Source: Sphingobacteriaceae bacterium
GTDB lineage: Bacteria; Bacteroidota; Bacteroidia; B-17B0; Aurantibacillaceae
Assembly (NCBI GenBank): GCA_002319075.1
Contig: NVQB01000001.1
Span: forward strand, 4,340,001-4,404,000
Reading direction: 5' to 3'
Length of the DNA: 64,000 nucleotides
Position numbers and translations under genes: made by a program. The notes beneath the pieces are model-generated. The model ran no database searches, had not been told where the DNA came from, and saw nothing but the letters and a program-made list of their open reading frames with translations. Shown here piece by piece: positions 9,701 through 18,386 of the stretch. Positions within the stretch are counted from its first letter, which is position 1. Each line of letters opens with the position of its first letter.

Positions 9701-12700
9701 AGGCTGTCGCAGAACTTCCTCCAGCCGGTAGCCAGGTATACAAGAAAGGACCGGAACCACCCGAAACAGAGGCACTCGCTATGCCATCGGCTCCGGCAAA
9801 GCAGCTCACATGGCTTAATGTTGCAATCGAAACCAAGGGTGCGGGATTATCGATTACTGTTTCTGTAGCAGTGCTTACACAACTGTTTGCATCGGTAACG
9901 GTTACCGTATAGTTGCCGGAGATCAAGTTAGTAGCCTGTGCATTTGTTCCACCTGAAGGACTCCAGGTATAAGTGAACGCATTGGCGCCGCCGCTGGCCG
10001 TTACAGAAAGTTGACCGTTAGCCAAACTGCAATTGGAATTTAACGCGGCGATGCTAAGTTGTATAGCGGGAAATTGACTTACGGTAATGGCGTCTGAAAC
10101 AGAACAGCCTTTTGCATCGGTCGCACTTAATGTATAACTGTTTGCAATTAAATTAGAGATAGAGGAGCCGTTAATATTACCGGGCAACCAGTTAAAACTA
10201 TAAGGGAATGTTCCGCCAGAAGATGCAACAGTTGCTGAACCGTTAGTTCCTCCGAAACAAGACACGGGAAGACTTGCAAGAGAAATGCTCAGTGCTGCAC
10301 TTGGCTGAGCAATGGCAAACGTAGCTGTTTTAACACAAGCATTAAGGTCAGTTACTTCTATAGAATAAGTTCCGGCGCTAAATCCTGCTGCAGTACTGGT
10401 TGTTGAAACACCTGTTTGCCAGGTATAAGCAAAGGCTCCAGTACCTCCGCTTACAAAAGCAGATGCTACACCATTAGTTCCATTAAAACAACTTACCTCT
10501 GTTGTAGTAACAGCTATAAATAATTGAAAAGGTTGTGTGATCAAAGGACTTTCAGTCATAACAGTGCAGCCATTTGCAGAGCTTACTAGTACCGAATAAT
10601 TTCCTGCAGTTAAACCCGTTCCGGTGTCAGCTGTTCCGCCATTCGGCATCCAGGAATAGGTAAATGGTCCTGTACCTCCTGTTACTACTGCGGCAGCGGC
10701 ACCGTTGGCACCATTAAAACAACTCACATTTGTAACGGATGAAATGGAAACAAGCGGTTCGGGATTATTTAAAAGCGTTTGACTCGCACTGGAGACGCAG
10801 TTATTCCCGTCGGTTGCGATAACCGTGTAATTCCCGGCAAATAAATTGGATGCAAGAGAGGATGTTCCACCAGCGGGTAACCACGTATAAACAAACGCAC
10901 CTGTGCCACCGGCAGCGGTAACAGAAACCTGACCATTTGCCAGACTACAATTTGCGTTTACGGCGCCCGTACTCAGACTTATAGGTAGAGGTTCGATAAC
11001 CGAAATAACTGTTGATGCAGTACAAGATTTAAAGTCACTTGTAAGAACTGTGTAGGAGCCCGCACTTAAATTCGAAATAGTTTGGCCGGCACTATTCACT
11101 GGCTGTAAAACATAATTGTAAGGAGCTGTTCCGCCCGATGCTGTGGAAGAAACACTTCCATCACTTGCTCCAAAACAAGAAACCGAATACGCCACAGCGG
11201 AAACACTTAAAGGTGCTGCAGGCTGCGTAACTGCAAACGTTACACTTTCTATACAGCTCTGCGCATCTGTCACAGAGAGTGTATAGACATTTGCAGAGAG
11301 TCCTGAAATGGTTGTTACGCCGGATGCGCTTGGTAGCCAGTTATACGTATAGCCAGGAGTTCCACCCGATATATTTGCAGAAGCCCCTCCGTTACTACCT
11401 CCAAAACAATTTACGTTTGAAGGAAACACACTCAACACAATAGGAGGGGGTTCTGCAAGTAGTGAACTTGTTGCCAGACCTATACAACCGGCATTATCTG
11501 TAATTTGAATAACATAAAGGCCGGAGCTCAGATTGGTAGCGGTTAAGGCGGTGCCGCCAGACGGACTCCATGAATACGTGGTAGCACCCGTTCCGCCAGT
11601 GAAAGCAGCACTTAGAGCACCGTTAGATCCGCCATTGCAGGTTACATTGGTGTACGATGAAATACTTACCACGGGGCCGTTGACATTATTAATATTTACA
11701 ATTTTAGTAGACACACACCCTATGGAGTCTGTTACCTGTACCGAATAGCTGCCCGCAAACAAAGCCCCTGTAACAGAAGAAGTGCCTCCCGCCGGTAACC
11801 AGTTATAGGTGAATGGCGGTGTTCCGCCACTGGTAACAGAAATAGAGGCAACACCGTTTTGCTGCGCACAATCGGCATCTGTAAAACTTGTGGCTGTGGA
11901 AATATTGATGGGTTGATTTATCGAAATGGTAGTGTTATTGGAACAGTTTTGCGCATCGCTGGTAAGGATGGAATAAGTTCCGGGTTGCAAGTTGGTAAAG
12001 TTGGCGCCAACAATATTTCCAGGCATCAGAACATGTGTGTAAGGAGAAGTGCCGCCACTCATAGCAATGGATATGGCACCGTTCGATCCACCATTACATA
12101 TAACATTCGAAATGGAAGGGATTAAATTTAAAGGTGCGGGCTCCGCGATACTAACGGTATTCCCTGTGACGCATCCGTGACTATCGGAAGCAGTAACGCT
12201 GTAAATTCCTGTTGAAAGGTTATTGGCCAGGTTCGCGGTCACGGCTACAGGACTCCAGGTATATGAATAATTAGGGGTGCCACCAGAACCAACGGCAGTG
12301 GCAGAGCCGTCGTTGCCTCCATTACAACTTACATTTACCAGATTTGTAAATGAAATAGCTACAGGCGCGGGCTGACTGATAATTGCAGTTGTACTGGAAG
12401 TGCATCCCAGAATATCGCTTGCATAAACTGTATAAGTGCCACTGGCAAGATTGGAAATAGACGCCGTTGTGAACGAACCAGGCTGCCACAGATAAGAGTA
12501 ACTAGCTGTACCACCCGAAGCCTGGGCAACGGACGTTCCGTTATTTAAATAATCGCAGGTCTCATTGGTAACAGTAGCAGTTATAACTAAGAGAGAGGGC
12601 TGGGAGATGCTAACCGTTTTACTTGCGCTGCAACCCAGGTTATCGGTTACTGTAAGAGTATAGATTCCTGCTGGCAAACCACCAATGCTTGGGGTAGATA

Positions 12701-15700
12701 TAGCGCCATAACTCCAGTTAAACGTATAGGGGGCATTGCCGCCAGTTATCGAAGAAGTTATTTTTCCGTTAGTGCCGCCAAAACAGCTCACCTGCGTAGT
12801 GGTAAATACAATGGTAATGCTGGCTGATTGGCTCAGGGCATATGTGGAGCTGGCGGCGCAATTATTGGCGTCGAGTACATTAACCGTGTAAGTGCCTGCT
12901 GTTAAATTGGTGGAAGAAGGAGTTGTTTGACCTCCTGGTAACCAGAAATAAGTATAGGGAGATGTTCCTCCCGCAGGACTAAGAGAAAGAGAACCGTTGT
13001 TGCCTCCAAAGCATGCTACCGGGCCGGCAGTAATGGCGAGGGTGATAGAAGAGGGCTGAGTAATGGTAACCGTGGCTTGCGCTGCACAGGATTTACTATC
13101 GGAAACAAGCACCGTGTAAATTCCCTGACTAAGATTGGCAAGTACCGCTCCGCTAGAACCTGAAGGCAACCAGGTATAAGAATAATTGGCTGTTCCTCCG
13201 CTGGCGCCGGCGCTGGCAGATCCGTTAGTACCGCCGGGGCAACTTACCTGGGTTACATTGCTTATAGTGGCGCTTAAAGGGGCCGGCTCTCCAATTGTTA
13301 CCAGGGTATTAACTGTGCATCCATTAGAGTCAGTGGCTGTAACGCTGTAATTGCCGCTTGCTAAATTTGAAAGTGTTGCCGTTGTTACAGCGCCGGGTTG
13401 CCATAGAAAAGAATAGCCAGGAGTGCCGCCCGACAACGTAACACTTGCTTTTCCATCGTTTAGATAGTTGCAGGTTTCGTTGGTAAAGCTTGTTGAAATT
13501 ACAAGTAAAGAGGGTTGAGTGATGCTTACTGTTTTTTCAGCGCTGCAATTAAAAACATCGGTAGCATAAAGTGTATAGGTTCCTGCGGTTAAGCCCGAGA
13601 GAGCAGATGCTGTGGATGTTCCAGGGCTCCAGCTGTATGAAAAGTTTCCGTTTCCGCCTGATAATAGCGAGCTTAATGCTCCATCACTGCCGTTGAAACA
13701 AGTTACAGGTGTTTGTGTAAACGCTATGGTTATAGAGTTCGTTTGCGTCAGTGTCTGCGTGGCGGATATGGTACACCCTTTTACATCCGTTACCAGGGTG
13801 GTGTAAGTACCGGCACTAAGTCCCGTTATAACGGAAGCTGTCTGACCGGAAGGTAGCCAGAAAAAGGAGTAGGGCGAAGTGCCACCAGTAACTGTAGAGG
13901 TGGCGCTGCCATCGCTGCCTCCGAAGCAAGTAATGTTTGTCTGCGTGTTGCTCAGTGTTAAGGAAGAAGGTTGAGAAATGGTTAAGGAGGCTGTGGTAGT
14001 GCAGGATTTTGTATCGCTCACCACCAGCGTGTAACTTCCGCTGCCAAGATTTGTATAGGTTGCCGAAGACGAAGCTAAAGGCGACCACGAATAAGTATAG
14101 CTGGGAGTTCCGCCGGAAACATTGGCTGTCACACTGCCTGTAGTTCCGCCAAAACATTTTACAGCTGTTGGATTGATAAAGTTTATGAGTAACGGGCCAG
14201 GCTCTGTCACAGTGAGTACCGTTGTTTGCGAGCATCCTTTCACATCCGTAACCTGTAACGAATAATTTCCACTTGTTAGATTCGAAATTGCACTTGTTGT
14301 GAAAGAACCGGGTAGCCATAAATAAGTGTATCCTGCGGTGCCACCCGAAACAAGTGCTCCCGCAGATCCGTTATTAAGATAGCTGCAGCTTTCATTAGTT
14401 ACTGTGCTTGTTACGGTTAATGAACTGGGCTGTGTGATACTAACGGTTTTTGCAAGCACGCAGTTGAGATTGTCTGTTATGGTCAAACTGTATATAGCAG
14501 CTGTCAGGTTTGAAATGGCTGGAGAGCTTGCTCCACCGGGATTCCAACTATAGGTGTAAGGAACCGAGCCGCCGCTTACTAGAGCACTGATACTGCCATT
14601 TGATCCGTTAAAACAGCTTACCTGTGTTTGAGTAAAAGCAACTGCAAGCGAAGAAGGTTGAGTAACAGGCAGAGTACTGGTTAATATGCAGTTTTTTGAA
14701 TCGGTTACTTTAACCGAATATGTGCCTGCGGTTAAATTTGTAAGTGTTGCAGTGGTTTGGTTTCCGGGTGTCCAGGAGTAAGTGTAAGGCGCTGATCCTC
14801 CAACTACAGCAACACTAAGTGAACCGTTAGTTCCCGCAAAACAGGAAACATTGCTGAGAGTTGAATTTAGTGCTATGGGCAAAGGTTGGGTAATTGCAAC
14901 AGTTTCCTGCCGTTCGCAGCCAATAGCATCTTTAACCGTTACAGAATAAATACCCAATGAAAGATTGGATGCAGTTGCTGTGCTCTGCGTGGGCACGGTG
15001 GTCCAAAGATAAGTATGAGGTCCCTTTCCTCCGGCCACGTTTACCGACGCAGTACCATTACTTCCACCATAACAACTTATTGGATTTGTAAAACTGGAAA
15101 CCGTTCCGGTGAATCCTGAATAATAGATGGTAATTAAATCTGTTGCAGAAGGACAGGCGCCGCTACCAGTAGTGGTTAGAGAAAGAGTTACGAAACCTGC
15201 CGATAATTCAGAAGCGCCGGGGGTGTAGAATAAATTAGAAGTGGTAGTATTATTGGGGCTAAAAGTTCCTGTACCACCAGACCATAGGCCTCCACTGGCG
15301 CCAGTTACAGTGGCATTTAAAGAAGTAACAGGACTTGTAATACAAACCGTTTTGTCGGCTCCCGCATTAACAGAAACAGGAACAGAATAAGAAATGACAA
15401 CGGCTGAACTATAGGCGGGCGGACAACCCGAAGCATCTGTTAATTTAATGTTGTAGGTGCCAGCGCCCACACTAATGGTTTGCGTTGGATTTATATTGTT
15501 CCATAAATAAGTATAAGGCGGCGTTCCCCCGGATCCAAGGGCAGAAAGAGTAGTGGAGGTTTGTCCATTGCAAAGGGCAGGATTTCCGGGAGTTATAGAC
15601 ACACTGAGTGGTGGATTAAAATACACTCTGAAAGTATCGCAAACATTATTTGCCAGGCAGTTAGTGGCGATACCGCAAACAACAAAGTCGGCGTAGGGAG

Positions 15701-16763
15701 GCGGAGTGCCAGTTGTAGCTGCTATTGTGGGACTGAGGCAGCCGGAGGTGCAGGATAAATATCCGTTATAGGCTCCCGGTGTACCTGGATAAATCGATTG
15801 CCAGGTTGCAGAGGTTGATGTAATACCGGTAGCAGTTACTTTTACCGAGCAGCCATTATTAATTGTCATGTTTGAAACAGCCAGTGTTGGCGGAGGAGCG
15901 GGGCAGTTTAACACATTAAATTGAAAGTCGCGAAGGGTTTGAGAAATGTAAACGCCGTTACGGTATTCTTTCACCCGGACACCTACAACAAACTGCCCTA
16001 TTGTGGTGGGAGTACCCGTTAATATTCCTGTGGCAGAATTTAAATTAAATGGCGTAGCCCCCAATGGATTGTTGGTGGTGTAACCACTTTGATAAACAAC
16101 TTGCGGAAAAAATGCAACGTTGTTAGTGTAGGTAGGAGCAGTATTGTCGTCGTAAGGCGTGTATAAAGAGTATACCAGCGAATCGCCGTTGGCGTCGGTG
16201 GCAGAATGATTAAATGAAAAAGGCTGGTTTGCACAAATAAATAAAGGAGGAAAAAGCGAAAAGACCGCATTGCTGTTTGAATTAGAGCTCACGGTATTGT
16301 CCGGTATATACGCATAGAAGCTTTCTCCAATGCAGTTGCAGGCGCCATTAATATTGGTGAGAGAAAGATTACGTGCAGAAACCTGGTAGTATAGATGATA
16401 GCCGCCCGTATTTGCAGGCAATGAAATGGTTTGTGTATAGATGCCTTGCTGAACACATGGAACCGGATTGGGCGCCACCGCACACGGCATAAGGTTAGCT
16501 GATAAAGTCGTTATTGTTCCAAGACTTATAGTCAGGTCTTTGCTTGGCGAAAAGTTGGCGCCATTGTTTCCTTTAATTTTAATGGTTGCACTATTGGGAA
16601 AAGAAGCCGAAGAGGAACCGCAATCGCGGTAAAGCTTTAAGGTAATTGTATAAATGTTTCCGCCGTTGTAGGTGTAGTTTAATACGCCACCCACAATATG
16701 CGTAGAAAATGATAAATATGGTAGTGATAAGAAAATCAGCCATAGTGTTATTTTTTTTAGCAT
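6711..16763 (-). CDS. Giant SprB-like repeat adhesin with PKD and gliding C-terminal domain
   Basis: This 3350-residue surface protein has a signal peptide (LWLIFLSLPYLSFS), a beta-rich N-terminal region of about 550 residues, then about 31 SprB-type repeats from about residue 560 to 2930. Each unit is about 76 residues and opens with a motif such as VSCFGGTNGSASVxxSGG, followed by PYTYxWxPGG, LxAGTYTVxVTDxxGC and SITQPS. A PKD domain (WMWDFGDGTFSGEQNPTHAY) follows near residue 3110. The last 100 residues form the type B sorting domain (FPNAFTPNTNGS, LQIFNRWGELIFES, GWDGYYKGKLCQVGVYVWKA). In Flavobacterium johnsoniae SprB is the mobile cell-surface adhesin that drives gliding. The downstream PorP/SprF supports the same export route here. 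An adhesin or gliding role is well supported; the ligand is unknown. Confidence 0.93.
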   Translation of the reverse strand: MLKKITLWLIFLSLPYLSFSTHIVGGVLNYTYNGGNIYTITLKLYRDCGSSSASFPNSATIKIKGNNGANFSPSKDLTISLGTITTLSANLMPCAVAPNPVPCVQQGIYTQTISLPANTGGYHLYYQVSARNLSLTNINGACNCIGESFYAYIPDNTVSSNSNSNAVFSLFPPLFICANQPFSFNHSATDANGDSLVYSLYTPYDDNTAPTYTNNVAFFPQVVYQSGYTTNNPLGATPFNLNSATGILTGTPTTIGQFVVGVRVKEYRNGVYISQTLRDFQFNVLNCPAPPPTLAVSNMTINNGCSVKVTATGITSTSATWQSIYPGTPGAYNGYLSCTSGCLSPTIAATTGTPPPYADFVVCGIATNCLANNVCDTFRVYFNPPLSVSITPGNPALCNGQTSTTLSALGSGGTPPYTYLWNNINPTQTISVGAGTYNIKLTDASGCPPAYSSAVVISYSVPVSVNAGADKTVCITSPVTSLNATVTGASGGLWSGGTGTFSPNNTTTSNLFYTPGASELSAGFVTLSLTTTGSGACPSATDLITIYYSGFTGTVSSFTNPISCYGGSNGTASVNVAGGKGPHTYLWTTVPTQSTATASNLSLGIYSVTVKDAIGCERQETVAITQPLPIALNSTLSNVSCFAGTNGSLSVAVVGGSAPYTYSWTPGNQTTATLTNLTAGTYSVKVTDSKNCILTSTLPVTQPSSLAVAFTQTQVSCFNGSNGSISALVSGGSVPYTYSWNPGGASSPAISNLTAAIYSLTITDNLNCVLAKTVSITQPSSLTVTSTVTNESCSYLNNGSAGALVSGGTAGYTYLWLPGSFTTSAISNLTSGNYSLQVTDVKGCSQTTVLTVTEPGPLLINFINPTAVKCFGGTTGSVTANVSGGTPSYTYSWSPLASSSATYTNLGSGSYTLVVSDTKSCTTTASLTISQPSSLTLSNTQTNITCFGGSDGSATSTVTGGTSPYSFFWLPSGQTASVITGLSAGTYTTLVTDVKGCTISATQTLTQTNSITIAFTQTPVTCFNGSDGALSSLLSGGNGNFSYSWSPGTSTASALSGLTAGTYTLYATDVFNCSAEKTVSITQPSLLVISTSFTNETCNYLNDGKASVTLSGGTPGYSFLWQPGAVTTATLSNLASGNYSVTATDSNGCTVNTLVTIGEPAPLSATISNVTQVSCPGGTNGSASAGASGGTANYSYTWLPSGSSGAVLANLSQGIYTVLVSDSKSCAAQATVTITQPSSITLAITAGPVACFGGNNGSLSLSPAGGTSPYTYFWLPGGQTTPSSTNLTAGTYTVNVLDANNCAASSTYALSQSASITIVFTTTQVSCFGGTNGKITSSITGGNAPYTFNWSYGAISTPSIGGLPAGIYTLTVTDNLGCSASKTVSISQPSLLVITATVTNETCDYLNNGTSVAQASGGTASYSYLWQPGSFTTASISNLASGTYTVYASDILGCTSSTTAIISQPAPVAISFTNLVNVSCNGGNDGSATAVGSGGTPNYSYTWSPVAVTANLANNLSTGIYSVTASDSHGCVTGNTVSIAEPAPLNLIPSISNVICNGGSNGAISIAMSGGTSPYTHVLMPGNIVGANFTNLQPGTYSILTSDAQNCSNNTTISINQPINISTATSFTDADCAQQNGVASISVTSGGTPPFTYNWLPAGGTSSVTGALFAGSYSVQVTDSIGCVSTKIVNINNVNGPVVSISSYTNVTCNGGSNGALSAAFTGGTGATTYSWSPSGGTALTATNLSSGLYVIQITDNAGCIGLATSSLLAEPPPIVLSVFPSNVNCFGGSNGGASANISGGTPGYTYNWLPSASGVTTISGLSANVYTLSVTDAQSCIESVTFAVTQPAAPLSVSAVAYSVSCFGASDGSVSSTASGGTAPYNYVLQPVNSAGQTISNLSAGSYTVLTSDFKSCTASTVISVIEPLPISLSTGAVNANCSLANGQVSVTAAGGTGAFVYTWLPAGGTSSLASNLFAGNYTVIATDGNNCVSSASQTLLNNPEPLVSISSVTNVSCFNGANGAAAAVVTGGTGPFTYSWMPNGGTADTGTGLTAGNYSVLVSSANGCTVMTESPLITQPFQLFIAVTTTEVSCFNGTNGVASAFVSGGTGAFAYTWQTGVSTTSTAAGFSAGTYSIEVTDLNACVKTATFAIAQPSAALSISLASLPVSCFGGTNGSATVASSGGTFPYSFNWLPGNINGSSISNLIANSYTLSATDAKGCSVSDAITVSQFPAIQLSIAALNSNCSLANGQLSVTASGGANAFTYTWSPSGGTNAQATNLISGNYTVTVTDANSCVSTATETVIDNPAPLVSIATLSHVSCFAGADGIASASVSGGSGPFLYTWLPAGGSSATASGLPAGIYSIQVIASNGCTVISSSSVITQPLPIATNVTTFSVSCFGGNNGSASFISAGGTPGYTYILPAGASFTSPLSALSAGNYTILAQDANSCVQSATFAIAEPASALNVALVSSGQVGCFGASSGSVTIAANGGTPVYFYNWLPSGGNAASATSLSAATYTAIITDNNGCTTDATVSITQPSQALSVIDSTSAVSCFGGTNGSATVTPAGGTPGYSYLWSPSGGSSQTATGLSFGTYTVVVTDQNFCQTSLPVIIQQPSEITGSLVAINSSCDLPNGSILPQISGGTGPYTYLWQPGALTPNGLNNLAPGTYTLQTTDAQSCIKNFTASLINIPGPGLTIPFTKNASCFGGNTGSATLNISQGTAPFSISWAPFGGSTTTATSLLAGTYTANVTDALGCVATKTTLINEPSMLVASVISLKKVSCFAGTNGSVSVIATGGTPGYTYLWNTNFPGNNITNLAAGSYTVKLKDANNCTVSISANIPQPEPTTSTVTGIENAHCYSGTGNATVSAAGGEIPYSYSWNSNPVQTGNILSSVVSGNYTVKIKDLNNCVTQKTISITQPSQVMTSVTKTDTICYGQTGVLTAIGSGGAGNYHYTWLPGAVTNSGSLSFTASANVIYTVLAFDENGCAGKDASSTITVYNLTAANITIDGLDLVCPGRSSILEATTYGNTGPLKFSWNNSLQPKAGPHIVTPQKATTYIVNVSNSCGLSLADSITVQINDLPLVDLLSDTLRTCSPGNIHFTDKSKPVNSADPLMSWMWDFGDGTFSGEQNPTHAYTEAGTYTVNLEVTTDRGCTNTNTSTPVIIHAYPKPFAAFVLNSDSLDLPYDILKATNQSTGAVNYNWTFGQDGNSSLHSPQFELQSLGDIKIQLIAISNYGCLDTAYRYVNTNADIVFPNAFTPNTNGSSLGAYSASSLSNDVFFPYTSGVTDYNLQIFNRWGELIFESTDLAYGWDGYYKGKLCQVGVYVWKANVHLSNGKKFRKSGNLTLLR

Positions 16764-16816
16764 GTTCGGTTCTCGTTTTTAGATTAATAGAGATGGTTTT
16801 GATAGTAACGTTAGGT

Positions 16817-16930
16817 TTAACTGATTAGCAGATATATCAAGCAGATATTCATAACTATGGCGAAAATGGCAAACGCTATTCTCAATAAGATTTCTCTGGG
16901 ATCCAGTTCAGATTTTAGCTTCAGATTCAT
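16817..16930 (-). CDS. Small 37-residue membrane peptide ahead of the adhesin operon
   Basis: An ATG at 16930 opens a 37-codon frame: MNLKLKSELDPREILLRIA then FAIFAIVMNICLIYLLIS and stop. It has a short charged N-terminus followed by one strong transmembrane helix of about 22 residues. It is co-directional with the giant adhesin gene, whose start is 54 bp downstream. A TAATTTTG box, the Bacteroidota -7 form, ends only 4 bp before the ATG, so the message would be leaderless or nearly so. No homolog is recognised. It could be a genuine small membrane protein of the secretion operon, or just part of the adhesin 5' leader; the clean helix favours the former moderately. Confidence 0.5.
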   Translation of the reverse strand: MNLKLKSELDPREILLRIAFAIFAIVMNICLIYLLIS

Positions 16931-16934
16931 AGGA

Positions 16935-16942
16935 CAAAATTA
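16935..16942 (-). promoter_or_regulatory. Candidate -7 box for the adhesin/type IX operon
   Basis: On the minus strand this reads TAATTTTG, a perfect match to the Bacteroidota -7 consensus TAnnTTTG. It is the only such box I found ahead of the giant adhesin operon. A GCCTTACAC element starts 29 bp upstream of it (plus strand 16963-16971), resembling one half of the repeats seen at the che and sia promoters. No convincing -33 TTG is present at the usual spacing. Confidence 0.5.
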
Positions 16943-17092
16943 TCCCCGCAACCCTCGTAAATGTGTAAGGCAATAATTTAAAAACAGATAAAAAAACGCT
17001 TAAAAGCAAATGCAGATTTCTAAGGAAAAAGCCTTAGAAGGATCTAAATAAAACACTTAGAAAGAGCCTCTCCGGTTTACCGGTAAAGTGGA

Positions 17093-17124
17093 ATAAAAAA
17101 ATCCTGAAAGTTTTCTTTCAGGAT
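17093..17124 (-). terminator. Rho-independent terminator after the SiaC-fusion gene
   Basis: A perfect 10-bp stem (ATCCTGAAAG / CTTTCAGGAT) with a 4-nt loop is followed on the minus strand by a run of seven T residues. It lies 34 bp after the stop codon at 17159, ends the 19598-17159 unit, and isolates it from the adhesin operon promoter. Confidence 0.9.
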
Positions 17125-17158
17125 TTAAATGAGAATTTGATTTAAAATGCAGTGGGGC

Positions 17159-18283
17159 TTAGGCGCTGATAAGATCGGCTGGTGAAGTTGAAATGAAATT
17201 GAATGATCTGTTAATAATTGAGGCGTAGTGCTCTCCGGTTTCTTTCATTTCCTCATCATCTTCTTCAAAGTGCCAGTAAAATTTTACAGAACATCCTTTC
17301 GTTTCGAGCTCCAGAGACTTTTGCATAAGTTGAAGGATAATTTTTGAGGCGTAGGTATTGAAGAAGTTAAGGTTAAAATGGACTGAGAAACTGTCGGGTG
17401 CTGTATCTTTTAATTTCTCAAGCCAGTAAAACACAGGTTTGTAAAAATTAAGCGGATGATTGGTCATAGAAATTCCTTCCATTTCAATACGATTCTGAAG
17501 ACTATTTAAAATAACTTTCGGACTCCGCTCTGTTGCTGGAATTTCAATACGCGGAAGGCTGCTTATGTTTACAATTATTTTTGATGAAAGGTCGTTAAGA
17601 GTCAGGTTATACTCTCCAAGTAAATTCATTACCGCACCTGCGTACGGCAGAACATCGCCTTCCTTTATTCCGTAATTACAATCGTGGTCGCAAAGGGATA
17701 TGATTTTAAAAAGCATGTTGTTAACCGATTTTATGTTTCGGACCCAGATCTTAAAACGGAAAGCAGGATTGTAGATAACTCTAAAGCCATCTATTACTTT
17801 AATATAATCAGGTGGTTCATGTGTAAGTAGTAACGAGTCGTGGTAGTCTTCTTCCTTTGGCTCATCAGAAAAAAATAATTCTTTGATCCTTCTTGTTTGA
17901 TTTTGATTGTAAGAGAATATTTCTGCAATACAAAATAGAGCCCGGTCAAGATGTGTGTTGTTTTCTTGCTTATTGTATTTAATGAGTTTGAGAACAAGTG
18001 TTATAAAGATAAGTTTCTGATGCGGATTCATGTTCAGGCGAACCTTATCCGCTAGCCGGTTTATCTCGATAATAAGTTTGGTGGGATGCTGATATTTTTC
18101 CAGCAGGAAATAATGATCGGCAAGATTAAAAATAGACTTTAAGATAGCATGGTATTCAGACTCGTTAACCAATGAGCTGAGAGAAGATCTCAATTCATTG
18201 TAGTTTATCCTTTTGGGTTTGGCAATCAGTTTTTGGCAATGCAAAAACAAACTGACATTATTTTTTTGAGTTTCTCTATTCAT
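17159..18283 (-). CDS. TerB-like helical domain fused to a SiaC (DUF1987) domain
   Basis: Translation from the ATG at 18283 gives 374 residues; an upstream TTG at 18328 would add 15, but the ATG is preferred. Residues about 15-150 are helical and resemble a TerB-type bundle (KLIFITLVLKLIKYNKQENN, IKELFFSDEP). A beta-rich segment follows (FKIWVRNIKSVNNMLFK). The last 130 residues form a SiaC domain: NFYKPVFYWLEKLK, FNLNFFNTYASKIILQLM, FYWHFEEDDEEMKETGEHY. The Thr of FNT (about 310) corresponds to the likely phospho-acceptor of SiaC. The same N-terminal arrangement appears in the proteins at 52309-53382 and 53379-56396. SiaC proteins are phospho-switched regulators controlled by a SiaB kinase and a SiaA phosphatase. 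The gene is probably co-transcribed with 18387-19598. Confidence 0.75.
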   Translation of the reverse strand: MNRETQKNNVSLFLHCQKLIAKPKRINYNELRSSLSSLVNESEYHAILKSIFNLADHYFLLEKYQHPTKLIIEINRLADKVRLNMNPHQKLIFITLVLKLIKYNKQENNTHLDRALFCIAEIFSYNQNQTRRIKELFFSDEPKEEDYHDSLLLTHEPPDYIKVIDGFRVIYNPAFRFKIWVRNIKSVNNMLFKIISLCDHDCNYGIKEGDVLPYAGAVMNLLGEYNLTLNDLSSKIIVNISSLPRIEIPATERSPKVILNSLQNRIEMEGISMTNHPLNFYKPVFYWLEKLKDTAPDSFSVHFNLNFFNTYASKIILQLMQKSLELETKGCSVKFYWHFEEDDEEMKETGEHYASIINRSFNFISTSPADLISA

Positions 18284-18386
18284 TATCAGGGGTAGGTTTG
18301 GTAAGTGGTACTTGCTGTTTTTTTTCAAAAGAATATTTTTTTAACTGCTTATTGCTTTTAGTTCTTACTTACCAGTACTCAGTTTA

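Noticed and set aside
13816-14319. A 167-residue reading frame within the adhesin region in another frame
   Set aside because: It is an out-of-frame artefact of the repeated adhesin sequence, with atypical Phe/Cys/His-rich composition.
6711-16763. Long repetitive DNA that might suggest a CRISPR array or tandem DNA repeats
   Set aside because: The periodicity is about 230 bp, in frame, with amino-acid conservation stronger than nucleotide conservation; it is protein-level SprB repetition.
17030-17066. CTAAATAAAACACTTAG at 17048-17064 resembling the CCCTTA promoter block
   Set aside because: It is on the plus strand with no plus-strand gene downstream, and no -7 box follows at the expected spacing.
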